Assembly (NCBI GenBank): GCA_002395135.1
Contig: DGWC01000027.1
Coordinates: forward strand, 1,886-13,803
Direction of reading: 5' to 3'
Length of the DNA: 11,918 nt
Origin: Prevotella sp. UBA4268
GTDB taxonomy: Bacteria; Bacteroidota; Bacteroidia; Bacteroidales; Bacteroidaceae
Position numbers and translations under genes: made by a program. How positions within the stretch are numbered: position 1 is the stretch's first letter; each line of letters starts with the position of its first letter. Below are positions 1 to 7,623 of this stretch, one piece after another. A model generated the notes under the pieces. That model made no database searches and was not told the origin of the DNA. It saw only the letters and a program-made list of their open reading frames with translations.

Positions 1-101
1 TCGCCCAGATACAGGTAGTCGTATTGCGGCAGCAACTGGCGTATGCCGTGAAGAATGGTGAGACCTCCGTATCCGCTGTCGAAGATGCCGATGGGGGTCA
101 T
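1..101 (-). CDS. murI: Glutamate racemase MurI, N-terminal fragment (cut by window edge)
   Basis: Only the first 33 codons are inside the window. Read from the ATG at 101-99, the protein starts [17 protein letters not shown] and continues to YDYLYLG. PIGxFDSGxGGLTxL is the N-terminal signature of glutamate racemase; the Asp and Ser (D8, S9) belong to the active-site DSG motif that helps deprotonate glutamate. The enzyme interconverts L- and D-glutamate and supplies D-Glu for the peptidoglycan stem peptide in the cytoplasm. The start codon overlaps the stop of the upstream ompH-like gene as ATGA (98-101), so translation is probably coupled and this gene sits at the distal end of the bamA-ompH operon. 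A Tyr where many homologues have Val in DSGVGG agrees with what I recall of Bacteroidota sequences. The family is clear despite the short fragment. Confidence 0.88.
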   Translation of the reverse strand, partial: MTPIGIFDSGYGGLTILHGIRQLLPQYDYLYLG

Positions 102-670
102 AGGCTGTCGCTGTTCAATAACTCCTTGAGTGCCTTGGTGATGTCTACCCGTATGTTTGGATCAATATAGGGGCAGGCGTTGCTGTCGGTGTTCAGGATG
201 CAGGCATAGCCTTGCTCTTGCCCGATTTTGGCAAGGGCTCTCTCCATTTTTGCCTTTAGTGGGAAGTAGGCATCTCTCTCTGCGGCCTCAAGCAGTTTCT
301 TGGCTTCCTGCTTGAAGGCGACATTGCGCTCCATCATCTCTTGCAGTTCTGACTGCCGTTTCTGGCGGATGGGCTTGGCGAAGGTGTCGATGCCTTCGAG
401 GAATTCCTCGTATTTCTTGTTGAACTCGTTCTCTGCGCGCTTCATTTCGGCTTCATACTGTGCGCGCAGTGAACTGAGGTTGCGCTCGGCGATGGCATAT
501 TCGGGCATCGACTTGAATGCTTCGTTGTAACTGAAATAGCCGATCTTGGCCTGTGCGCTGGCAGGGGTGGTGGAAGCACAAAGGAATAAAAGAACAAGGA
601 AACTGCAGGGCAGGGCTATTGACTTGGCAGCGATGCCCACTATGTGTTTTAATACTTGATGGTTGTTCAT
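98..670 (-). CDS. OmpH/Skp-family periplasmic chaperone, third tandem copy
   Basis: A protein of 190 residues if started at the ATG at 670. A longer reading starts with TTG at 697, but that adds only nine unconvincing residues, so I prefer the ATG. An N-terminal signal peptide ends near residue 40 (ASTTPASAQ). KIGYF then opens the mature domain, followed by a long charged helical stretch (about 60-140) of the coiled-coil tentacle type seen in Skp/OmpH, and the small C-terminal strand region ([13 protein letters not shown]). Skp-type proteins hold unfolded outer-membrane proteins in the periplasm for delivery to BamA. It lies 87 bases downstream of the second ompH and overlaps murI by four bases. 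It is the most divergent of the three copies: longer leader, and two cysteines (C157, C166) that the other two lack at this place. A specialised client or partner is possible but not shown. Confidence 0.87.
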   Translation of the reverse strand: MNNHQVLKHIVGIAAKSIALPCSFLVLLFLCASTTPASAQAKIGYFSYNEAFKSMPEYAIAERNLSSLRAQYEAEMKRAENEFNKKYEEFLEGIDTFAKPIRQKRQSELQEMMERNVAFKQEAKKLLEAAERDAYFPLKAKMERALAKIGQEQGYACILNTDSNACPYIDPNIRVDITKALKELLNSDSL

Positions 671-742
671 GTTGAATGATTTGATAGCGTTAAACAATCT
701 TTTTCTCTTTATTCTTTTTATTCCTTTGTGAATCCTTTGCTT

Positions 743-757
743 ATCCGTGCTGCGGAT
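743..757 (-). other. Small intercistronic hairpin after second ompH
   Basis: On the minus strand the stop codon of the second ompH is followed at once by ATCCG-CAGCA-CGGAT, a perfect 5-bp stem with a 5-base loop. No T-run follows, so it is not a convincing terminator. It could be an RNA end-protection or processing element between two operon genes, or chance. Confidence 0.3.
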
Positions 758-1255
758 TTACTTCATCTTGTTGAGTTCGGCCTTCACCTCAGAGGTGACG
801 TCCTTGCTCAGTGTGGGGTTGATGAAGGGTGTGGAACCAACTTGCATGATATATACATAGCCGCCGGCCTTGCCTACGTTCTCGATGGCCTTGAAAACCT
901 TTTCCTGAACGGGAGCCAGTTTTTCTCTTTGTGCCTTTTCGAATGCGGCCTGGTTGTCCTGTACGGCCTGCTGATACTTCTGAATGAGTTGCTGGATATT
1001 GGTTTCTGTCTCCTGCTGCTTGGTGGCGTTCATGGTGCTGCGAGTCTTCTCATACTCGTCGCTCTTGCGCTGGATTTCTTCCTGCATGGCCTGCAGTTCG
1101 TTCTGGTATTGTTTGCCGAGGGCCTCAAGTTCACCGTTCACCTTGCTCAGTTCGGGGAGAGATTGCATGATGGCCTGTACGTCAACGTGGCCAAACTTCT
1201 GTGCGAATGCTGCCATTGGGGCGAGCATCATCAGCATAATGATAACTTTTTTCAT
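758..1255 (-). CDS. OmpH/Skp-family periplasmic chaperone, second tandem copy
   Basis: 165 residues starting at the ATG at 1255, with a clean signal peptide MKKVIIMLMMLAPMAAFAQ; cleavage is expected after AFA or AFAQ. The mature protein begins KFGHVD, the usual OmpH opening (a strand followed by the first oligomerisation helix). A long Gln/Glu/Lys-rich helical region (about 40-125) follows, then the C-terminal strand segment GGYVYIMQVGSTPFINPT. Size and layout match Skp/OmpH, a trimeric periplasmic chaperone for unfolded outer-membrane proteins. It lies 82 bases downstream of the first ompH and is separated from the third by 87 bases; I see no good promoter or terminator in either gap, so co-transcription with bamA is likely. 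This copy is notably Gln-rich in the coiled coil. Confidence 0.92.
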   Translation of the reverse strand: MKKVIIMLMMLAPMAAFAQKFGHVDVQAIMQSLPELSKVNGELEALGKQYQNELQAMQEEIQRKSDEYEKTRSTMNATKQQETETNIQQLIQKYQQAVQDNQAAFEKAQREKLAPVQEKVFKAIENVGKAGGYVYIMQVGSTPFINPTLSKDVTSEVKAELNKMK

Positions 1256-1337
1256 TTTTCTATTGATTTGATTATTTGTTTATGTTTCTTTTTTCTGCCT
1301 GCAACACGGGGTTGACGGCTGTTGATTGTCTTCCGGA

Positions 1338-1850
1338 TTAACGGCCATAGCCGAGTTTCTGCAGCACTTCGTTGCTGATGTCGATCTTGGGACTGCCGAA
1401 GATGATGCCGGCATCGCTGGAGCGGTCGAGCACCAGGCTGTAGCCGCGCAGGTCGGAAATGTCCTTCACTGCATTGTAGATTTCCTCCTGGATGGGGGTC
1501 ATCAGTGCTTCGCGCTTTTTGTAGAGTTCTCCTTCGGGGCCGAAGTATTTCTTTTTCAGTTCGCTGGCTTCCTTTTCTTTTTTCATGATGGCTTCTTGTT
1601 TGGCTGCCTTCTGCTCTTGTGAAAGGAACACCACTTCGTTCTGGTAGTTCTTATACATGGTCTGTGCCTCGGTGTTGATTGCCTCTACCTCGGCCTGCCA
1701 TTTCAGCGAAACCTGGTTGAGTTGCTCGTTGGCACGCTCATAGGCTGGCACGTTCTTTAAGATATATTCCATGTCGATCAGTGCGAACTTCTGTGCACTT
1801 GCCGTTATCGCTACTATAGCGAGTAGGGCGGTCATCATCATTTTCTTCAT
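1338..1850 (-). CDS. OmpH/Skp-family periplasmic chaperone, first tandem copy
   Basis: 170 residues from the ATG at 1850. The signal peptide MKKMMMTALLAIVAITASAQ is followed by KFALIDMEYILKNVPAYE, the typical OmpH N-terminus with a conserved Pro in the NVP/SLP/SMP position shared by all three copies here. A Lys/Glu-rich helical arm spans about residues 40-115, and the C-terminal part (GYSLVLDRSSDAGIIFGSPKIDIS) matches the conserved end of Bacteroidota OmpH proteins (DxS..G.I....DIT/S). Predicted role: periplasmic holdase delivering outer-membrane protein precursors to the BamA machine encoded immediately upstream. The 132-base gap to bamA is the longest inside the operon and contains a TGACGCGTCA palindrome. 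Of the three copies this looks closest to the canonical family member. Confidence 0.93.
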   Translation of the reverse strand: MKKMMMTALLAIVAITASAQKFALIDMEYILKNVPAYERANEQLNQVSLKWQAEVEAINTEAQTMYKNYQNEVVFLSQEQKAAKQEAIMKKEKEASELKKKYFGPEGELYKKREALMTPIQEEIYNAVKDISDLRGYSLVLDRSSDAGIIFGSPKIDISNEVLQKLGYGR

Positions 1851-1880
1851 ACGTTCATTCTTTTTTGGTTTTCAGAATTA

Positions 1881-1890
1881 TGACGCGTCA
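1881..1890. promoter_or_regulatory. Perfect 10-bp palindrome in the bamA-ompH gap
   Basis: TGACGCGTCA is self-complementary and lies about 30 bases upstream of the first ompH start. Next to it on the minus strand is TAATTCTG, one mismatch from the Bacteroidota -7 box TAnnTTTG, but no matching -33 box is visible. It may be an operator for an internal promoter or only a chance palindrome. Confidence 0.2.
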
Positions 1891-1982
1891 GGCTGCTTGC
1901 GGTTGCATATCACCGATGCGCATTTTATATATTTTATGTTTTCTCTCGCTGTATAATTGTTAAATATCCACTAACGTCGGCA

Positions 1983-4724
1983 TTAGAACTCTTGTCCGAG
2001 GATGAAGTGGAACTGGCTGCCGCCTTTCTTGCTGCCGTTTCCGTTGTTCACCTTGTCGAATCCATAAGCCCAGTCGATACCCATCAGACCCACCATCGGG
2101 AGGAAGATGCGCACGCCGACACCTGCCGAGCGCTTCATGTTGAACGGATTGAAGTTCTTGGGCTTCATCCATGCGTTTCCAGCCTCGAGGAATGTCAGTC
2201 CGTAGATGGTGGTGTTGCCCAGCAGGAACGGATATCTCAGTTCCAGGGTGAGGCGGTCGTAGGCGTATGCGTTGTAACTATAGACGGTGTTGCTGCTCGA
2301 GCCTTCAGTGAGATAGGCATTGGTTGATAGGGCACCGTTGTCGTAACCGCGCAGGGCGATGGTTTCCTCGGCATAGCCAGTGCTGTATCCGCTCATACCG
2401 TCACCTCCCACATAGAAGGTCTCGAATGGCGACTGCTTGTATTTGTTGTACGATCCGAGGATTCCGAATTCCACGCGCGTCATCAGCACGAAGCATTTCT
2501 GTGCGCTGTTGAGTGCCGTGTAGGTCTTGCTGCGGAACTTCCATTTGTGGTATTCAATCCAGCGGTATTTGTCCTGCTGCTGCTTTGTGAAGTCGGCAGC
2601 CTGCGTGTTTGTTGCCAGATTCTTGTAGTCTTTGTTGTCGAAGAGCGACCATGGCGGTGTGAGTGAAACCGACGCTGTGAACTCGGAACCGAAACGCGGG
2701 AAGAGCGGATTGTCGGTAGAGGTACGCGACAAGGTGATGCCCAGGTTCAGGTTGTTACAGTTTCCGTTCTGCACGAGGAAGTATCTCCAGTTCTTCAGCA
2801 TGTAGCGGGTGAAACCGAGTTCAAGCCCTAACTGGAAGTAGTCGTCGGGCCAGCGCAGTCGTTTTCCCCATCCCACGCTCACACCCAGCAGTTTGATGTA
2901 GGTGTCGGGGTCGGTAAACAGTTCGGTACTGGTGTATCCATAGTTGCCGTAATTGCCGTAACCGTATCCATAACCATAGGAGCCGTATCCGTAGCGGCTA
3001 TAGAGCAGGTTCTGATACAGGGCACTATTGTAGTAGTTGCTCGACACGTCTGACTGCTTGGAGAAGAAGGCTCCCACGGAGAACTGGATGGGTCGCTTGC
3101 CGCCAAACCAACCTGTGCTGTAAGAGCCGTTGATGGATGTGTAATAGTTGGCATTGGTTGACAGTCCGAACTGCATCACCTCGCCGTCGCCGATAGGCAT
3201 GATGCCTCGGTGCTCCTTGTTCTTGTTGAAGAGGTTGGCCATGGAGAAGTTGTTCAGTTTCAGACCGATACGTCCGATGATACCCGTCTGTCCCCAGCCG
3301 AGCGATACTTCCACCTGGTCGTTTGACTTCTGCACCAGATTCCAGTTGATGTCCACGGTGCCGTCCTCATAGTTGGGCTTCACATCGGGATTAATCTGCT
3401 CTGCATCGAAATGTCCCATGGAGGCCAGTTCGCGGGCTGTACGCATGATGGCTTCCTTCGAGAACAGGTCACCGGGCTTGGTACGCAGTTCGCGGCGCAC
3501 CACATTCTCATAGAGACGGTCGTTGCCGTTGATGCGCACATGGCTGAGATGAGCCTGCGGGCCTTCCTGGATTCTCATTTCGAGGTCGATGGAGTCGCCC
3601 ACGATGTTCACTTCGGTGGGTTCCACGCCCGAGAACACGTATCCGTTGTTGTAGTAAAGGTTGGCAACGGCATCCTCGTCTTCCTTCAGGCGCTTGTTCA
3701 TTTGCTTCTGGTTATATACATCGCCCGTTTTCATGCCAAGCAGGGCACTCATGTGGTCGGTGGTGTATACCGTATTGCCCACCCAGTTGATGTTGCGGAT
3801 GAAGTATTTCTTTCCCTCATCCACCTTGATGTATATGTTCACGTGCTTGTCGTCGTAGTTCCAGACGCTGTCTTCCAGGATGGTGGCATCGCGATAGCCG
3901 TATTCGTTGTATTTTTCAATCAGGTTCTTCTTGTCAGTCTTCCATCGGTCGGGCGTGAACTTCTTGGCCTTGAGGAACGACGACAGTTTGTTAGCCTCGT
4001 GCGTCTTTGAGAAGGCACCTTTGGTGAACAGTTTACCTTTGATCTTGGAGTCGGAAAGATATTCGTTGCCATCGATGATAATCTGGTGAATCTTCTTTTT
4101 CTCCTTCTTGTCGATACTCAGGTCGAGAATCACTTGGTTCTTGTTGGCCACGTCTTCGCGCTGGTCGATGGTTATCTCAGCGTCCTTATATCCCTTGTCG
4201 TCGAAATATCTCTTGGCGAGTTCCTTGGCCTTGTCAATCATGTTCGGTGTGAGTTGGCTGCCCTTGATCAGTCCCAACTTCTTCTCCATGTCTTCGCGCT
4301 CGCTTTTCTTCAATCCGTAATAGTTGATGGTGGAAATGCGCGGTCGCAAAGCCAGGTGGAAGTGCAGATAGATCTTCTCTCCCACGATGGAGTCGGCGGT
4401 GATGGCCACTTTCGAGAACAGTCCGTTTCGCCAATAGTTCTTCACGGCTTTGGTAATCTGGCTACCAGGAACTTCAATCTCGTCGCCGATGGCTAAGCCT
4501 GAGACACCTGTCAACACATAGTCTTCATAATATCCTTCAACACCCGAGACTGCAATGCCCGCGATGGTGCATTGGCGCGGTGTGCCTGCATAAGAGATAT
4601 CTGGGTATAAGATCTTTTCCTGAGCGTGAGCATTGAACAACGCCCCTTGCAAGGCAAACAGCACCAGCAGTGCCGTCATCCTCGCATTCTTGTTCTTCAA
4701 CGCGTACCTTATTATATTATACAT
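1983..4724 (-). CDS. bamA: Outer-membrane protein assembly factor BamA (Omp85)
   Basis: I choose the ATG at 4724 (913 residues); an in-frame GTG at 4742 would add six residues, and an internal ATG at 4679 would leave a signal peptide without basic residues. The signal peptide (1-34, ending NAHA) is followed by a periplasmic region to about 470, fitting several POTRA repeats (for example FIRNINWVGNTVYTTD and SHVRINGNDRLYENVVRREL). The rest is a beta-barrel with the Omp85 loop-6 motif ALRGYDNG (Arg near 792) and a C-terminal Phe. BamA is the central subunit that folds and inserts outer-membrane proteins. It lies between uppS and three ompH chaperone genes, and 12-30 bases downstream of uppS depending on the start. 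It is longer than E. coli BamA (about 810 residues), partly through barrel insertions, including a Gly-Tyr repeat at 578-597. Confidence 0.97.
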   Translation of the reverse strand: MYNIIRYALKNKNARMTALLVLFALQGALFNAHAQEKILYPDISYAGTPRQCTIAGIAVSGVEGYYEDYVLTGVSGLAIGDEIEVPGSQITKAVKNYWRNGLFSKVAITADSIVGEKIYLHFHLALRPRISTINYYGLKKSEREDMEKKLGLIKGSQLTPNMIDKAKELAKRYFDDKGYKDAEITIDQREDVANKNQVILDLSIDKKEKKKIHQIIIDGNEYLSDSKIKGKLFTKGAFSKTHEANKLSSFLKAKKFTPDRWKTDKKNLIEKYNEYGYRDATILEDSVWNYDDKHVNIYIKVDEGKKYFIRNINWVGNTVYTTDHMSALLGMKTGDVYNQKQMNKRLKEDEDAVANLYYNNGYVFSGVEPTEVNIVGDSIDLEMRIQEGPQAHLSHVRINGNDRLYENVVRRELRTKPGDLFSKEAIMRTARELASMGHFDAEQINPDVKPNYEDGTVDINWNLVQKSNDQVEVSLGWGQTGIIGRIGLKLNNFSMANLFNKNKEHRGIMPIGDGEVMQFGLSTNANYYTSINGSYSTGWFGGKRPIQFSVGAFFSKQSDVSSNYYNSALYQNLLYSRYGYGSYGYGYGYGNYGNYGYTSTELFTDPDTYIKLLGVSVGWGKRLRWPDDYFQLGLELGFTRYMLKNWRYFLVQNGNCNNLNLGITLSRTSTDNPLFPRFGSEFTASVSLTPPWSLFDNKDYKNLATNTQAADFTKQQQDKYRWIEYHKWKFRSKTYTALNSAQKCFVLMTRVEFGILGSYNKYKQSPFETFYVGGDGMSGYSTGYAEETIALRGYDNGALSTNAYLTEGSSSNTVYSYNAYAYDRLTLELRYPFLLGNTTIYGLTFLEAGNAWMKPKNFNPFNMKRSAGVGVRIFLPMVGLMGIDWAYGFDKVNNGNGSKKGGSQFHFILGQEF
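2934..2993 (-). repeat. Gly-Tyr repeat segment inside BamA
   Basis: Twenty codons encode alternating Tyr and Gly with single Ser and Asn interruptions (YGYGSYGYGYGYGNYGNYGY), residues 578-597 of BamA. Tyr and Gly codons are mixed (TAT/TAC; GGA/GGC/GGT), so this does not look like a fresh copy-slippage repeat at the DNA level and may be kept by selection on the protein. It lies in the first half of the predicted barrel, probably in an extracellular loop. Confidence 0.85.
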
Positions 4725-4754
4725 ATATATGATTTTAATCACTGTTCTGTTTTA

Positions 4755-5507
4755 TTACTTGTCTGCCTCTTGCTCTGCTTCCACCTGGGCTTCGGTCTTT
4801 CCGAATCTCCGCTGGCGTTTCTGGTAGTCGGCAATGGCCTGATGCAGGCATTGCTCGTCGAAATCCGGCCAGAAAGTGTCGCAGAAATACAGTTCGCTGT
4901 AGGCAATCTGCCAAAGCAGATAGTTGCTGATGCGCAGTTCTCCGCCCGTGCGGATGAGCAAATCCGGGTCTGGCGCGAATGCTGTTTGCATGTGGTTGTT
5001 GAACAACTCTTCGGTGATATCCTCCGGCTGGAGTTCGCCTTTGCTTACTTCTTGGGCAATCATTTTAGCAGCATGTGCGATTTCCCATTTCGAAGAATAA
5101 CTCAGGGCGATGACCACGGTCATGGCATCGTTGTTGCGAGTACGTTCCTCCAAATGGGTGACCACCTTGTTTACCTCCTCGGGAAGGCGTGTCTTGTCGC
5201 CGATGATGCGCATGCGCACGTTGTTCTTCATGAACAAATCTTCGCTAAGCGAGTCGACGAGCAGTGACATCAATGCCGTTACTTCAGCCTGCGGGCGGTT
5301 CCAGTTCTCGATGGAGAATGTATAAAGCGTTAGGTATTTCACGCCGAGACGCACACATTCGGAAGTAATCTTGCGCACGGTTTCCACTCCAGCCTGATGG
5401 CCGAAACTTCGCTCTTCGCCCCGGGCTGTAGCCCAGCGGCCGTTGCCGTCCATGATGATGGCAATGTGCCGGGGAATGCGTGTCATATCTAATTGTTCAG
5501 TCGTCAT
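4755..5507 (-). CDS. uppS: Isoprenyl transferase (undecaprenyl diphosphate synthase)
   Basis: 250 residues. [13 protein letters not shown] (15-27) contains the catalytic Asp (D20) and the diphosphate-binding GNGRW motif of cis-prenyltransferases. FSIENWNRP (65-73), and [20 protein letters not shown] followed by QIAYSELYF (180-208), complete the conserved signature. The enzyme condenses isopentenyl diphosphate units onto farnesyl diphosphate to make undecaprenyl diphosphate, the lipid carrier for peptidoglycan, O-antigen and capsule. The cytoplasmic enzyme acts at the inner-membrane face. Its start overlaps the end of the DUF6089 gene by 11 bases, which implies translational coupling, and bamA follows after a short gap. 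The motif written YGGR in many homologues is YSSK here. The last 14 residues form a charged Glu/Lys tail. The Bacteroidota gene order DUF6089-uppS-bamA supports the call. Confidence 0.96.
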   Translation of the reverse strand: MTTEQLDMTRIPRHIAIIMDGNGRWATARGEERSFGHQAGVETVRKITSECVRLGVKYLTLYTFSIENWNRPQAEVTALMSLLVDSLSEDLFMKNNVRMRIIGDKTRLPEEVNKVVTHLEERTRNNDAMTVVIALSYSSKWEIAHAAKMIAQEVSKGELQPEDITEELFNNHMQTAFAPDPDLLIRTGGELRISNYLLWQIAYSELYFCDTFWPDFDEQCLHQAIADYQKRQRRFGKTEAQVEAEQEADK

Positions 5508-6192
5508 TGTCTTTATTACAAGTTTTACATTTGGGCAGGAAACTGTAGGTGAGCGTCAGTTGCAGTGCTGCATAGCCGTCGCTGTTCTTGAATATTCCGC
5601 TGCTCTTGATATGGTAAGGGTCTTCCACGCCGTCGAGTTTGTCACTGTGGCAGAAGTGCATGGCCCATTCCAGTCCGATGTTCAGGCGAGTTGCCACTTT
5701 GTATTTCACTCCGCCGCCCACGGGCAGGTTGGCAGCCACCACAGAGCCGCCGTTTACATCAGCATAGGTGGCTCCGATGCCGATGAAGATGAACGGGGTG
5801 AGGCGGCGTGCGCCGCGATAGTCTTTCCCCGTGCCATACGGCCAGAAGTTGTATTCATACGTCAGGCAGGCATCCACCACCTTGTTGCTGAACGAGTAGT
5901 TGGTTTCCCGCAGGTCGGGAAAACTCGTCTCCACATTTCTGGAACTGCCTTTCAGCGTGCCGTAGATGATGTTTGCCTTGAATCCCATGTAGGGGTTGAG
6001 CACCCTGCGGGCGAGCAGCGACAGCGACGGTTGCATTTCTTTTGCGATGTTCCCGTTGAAGTCGCCTTGATAGGACATCATGCCCACACCACCGCCAATC
6101 TCCATCTTGTACTCATCATCCCATTGTGCACTGGCGTTCACAGCCACTGCCATGAGGATTAGGGACGTGATGACGGTTCGCAGTGCTCTCAT
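5497..6192 (-). CDS. DUF6089 family outer-membrane beta-barrel protein
   Basis: 231 residues. The signal peptide [23 protein letters not shown] is followed by a mature protein made of short amphipathic strands separated by turns ([59 protein letters not shown]), typical of a small eight-to-ten-stranded outer-membrane barrel. Size, position next to uppS and bamA, and the C-terminal KCKTCNKDN tail match the family called DUF6089 in Bacteroidota. Its biochemical role is not known to me. The C-terminal CxxC lies after the last predicted strand and would face the periplasm, where it could form a disulfide or bind metal. It starts nine bases after the DUF6242 gene and overlaps uppS by 11 bases, so all are probably in one mRNA. 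An accessory role in outer-membrane biogenesis is inferred from position only. Confidence 0.85.
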   Translation of the reverse strand: MRALRTVITSLILMAVAVNASAQWDDEYKMEIGGGVGMMSYQGDFNGNIAKEMQPSLSLLARRVLNPYMGFKANIIYGTLKGSSRNVETSFPDLRETNYSFSNKVVDACLTYEYNFWPYGTGKDYRGARRLTPFIFIGIGATYADVNGGSVVAANLPVGGGVKYKVATRLNIGLEWAMHFCHSDKLDGVEDPYHIKSSGIFKNSDGYAALQLTLTYSFLPKCKTCNKDNDD

Positions 6193-6201
6193 CTTTTTGC
6201 C

Positions 6202-7596
6202 TTATTCCATAAACGACCGCTGCTCGGAAGCCCATCCCAGTTTGTTCAGGCGTCCGCGCCAGGTCTGTCCGTTTGCACTTACAATCCACAGATAGTTGCT
6301 GCTGTCGGTGAACGCGGTGAAAGGCAGCGTGCTGCCCTTCAGTTGTTCCGGCAGGGGGCAGTTAGCGGATTTCTTCCATGTGATGCCTCCGTCGAGACTC
6401 TCATAGATGTAGTCCATGCTCTCCTTGGTGCATTTCCCGAGGCCTTCGTTGCCCAGGGCAATCAGTCCGTCGCCGTAGGCTGCCATAGCGAGATTTCTCA
6501 GTCGTGGCAGTCCATACAGGTTGTCTCCGGAAATCTTATAGTATGTCCAGTCGTGGCTCATGGCGTGTGCGCCGGTCTCTTCCAGTCTTCCCCATACCAT
6601 GCCGTAGGCATCTTCGGGGAAAGCATCGAGGCTACGGGTGCCGCAGATGACCACTCGATAGACGTCGTTGTTGGTGCGGCTGTTGATGACAGCGCAACTG
6701 ATGTTCTCAGCGGGCAGCAGTTCGGATGCTGCATCCATGGACTCTGCGGTCCATGTGGCACCCTCGTCATAAGATACCACGAGTCTGTTTTCGGCATCCA
6801 ATCCATAGAGCGACCCCATTCCGGCACCAATCAGCCGCTGCAGTTGGGTTTCCGGGGTATGAACGCCTCCGTCAATTTTCACGATGGCTCCCTTGTTGAG
6901 CAAATAGATGTTGCCGTTGCCTTTCACAACGTTCTGGCAGGCGGCTGCTTCCCATGTTTCGTTGGCGGCCGTCCATCCGCTGCCATTGTTCTTGTACATC
7001 ACGGTTTCCTCGCCGTTGAGTCCGAACAAATAGATGCCATCTTCGAGCGCGAAACCTTTCATGACTGTCAGGTCTGCAAAGGGAGCATTGTCGCCCGTCT
7101 TCGTCCAGTTGAAGGCATCGCCGTCTTCCTGATGCACGTTCACGTGTATGGTATACGAGCGTCTGGCATTGCCGCTGTTTGAATAGACCACAAACTCGCG
7201 AGGCTTGCTGAAGTCCACGCTGTCGCTCTCACTGTAGTATCTCAGCGAGTCGCTTGTCATGCTCTTAATGGTCACCACACCCGAATTCTTGGCCGTAACG
7301 GCGCAGATGACGTGTTGCGCGTCGGTTCCCAGGGGCAGCGAGTCGGGATTATAGATTTCCCGCTTCTCATGATCGATCATGAATTTATAGTTGCTGCCCT
7401 TCACGGTAGTCTTGTAAATGCTGTCGTTGCCTGTCGAGGATGTGGTATGCACATAACGGTTGAGCGTTCCCAGGGAGAACGATGTAATGGCTGTGTCGTC
7501 GTAATATGTGTAGTCATCATCATCGCTGCCCAGACACGAGGTGCATACGATAATCGTAGAGACCAGTATGGCGAAAGGTAGGAAAATCCTTTTCAT
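6202..7596 (-). CDS. DUF6242-type surface lipoprotein with Asp-box beta-propeller
   Basis: 464 residues from the ATG at 7596. The same frame opens further upstream with TTG at 7626, but that codon lies inside the -7 box, so it cannot be the start of this transcript. MKRIFLPFAILVSTIIVCTSC is a lipoprotein signal with acylated Cys at 21. LGSDDDD follows; a Ser plus acidic run just after the Cys is the lipoprotein export signal that places Bacteroidota lipoproteins on the cell surface. Residues 35-160 look like a beta-sandwich domain ending in RRSYTIHVNV. Residues about 165-455 carry two Asp-box (BNR) motifs, SYDEGATW (275-282) and SLDGGITW (400-407), which mark turns of beta-propeller blades. 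I assign DUF6242 from recall of similar proteins. It is the first gene of the bamA operon; enzymatic activity is not indicated. A binding or scaffold role is inferred. Confidence 0.8.
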   Translation of the reverse strand: MKRIFLPFAILVSTIIVCTSCLGSDDDDYTYYDDTAITSFSLGTLNRYVHTTSSTGNDSIYKTTVKGSNYKFMIDHEKREIYNPDSLPLGTDAQHVICAVTAKNSGVVTIKSMTSDSLRYYSESDSVDFSKPREFVVYSNSGNARRSYTIHVNVHQEDGDAFNWTKTGDNAPFADLTVMKGFALEDGIYLFGLNGEETVMYKNNGSGWTAANETWEAAACQNVVKGNGNIYLLNKGAIVKIDGGVHTPETQLQRLIGAGMGSLYGLDAENRLVVSYDEGATWTAESMDAASELLPAENISCAVINSRTNNDVYRVVICGTRSLDAFPEDAYGMVWGRLEETGAHAMSHDWTYYKISGDNLYGLPRLRNLAMAAYGDGLIALGNEGLGKCTKESMDYIYESLDGGITWKKSANCPLPEQLKGSTLPFTAFTDSSNYLWIVSANGQTWRGRLNKLGWASEQRSFME

Positions 7597-7623
7597 TCTC
7601 TGTTCAAAATTAAAAATCAGGTG

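Noticed and set aside
728..1315. Long plus-strand open frame of 195 codons antisense to the second ompH
   Set aside because: It is a shadow of the ompH coding frame: repetitive Leu-rich product, no domain, and the minus-strand gene has clear signal peptide and family features.
1893..1928. 11-codon frame (MRIGDMQPQAA) in the bamA-ompH gap ending at the palindrome
   Set aside because: Too short, no initiation signal or promoter, and no recognisable leader-peptide logic.
3411..4010. Plus-strand open frame of 199 codons antisense to bamA
   Set aside because: Antisense shadow of the POTRA-coding part; Val/His-rich product without recognisable motifs or a promoter.
6343..7182. Plus-strand open frame of 279 codons antisense to the DUF6242 gene
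   Set aside because: The minus-strand frame has lipobox, export signal and Asp boxes; the plus-strand product has no family resemblance.
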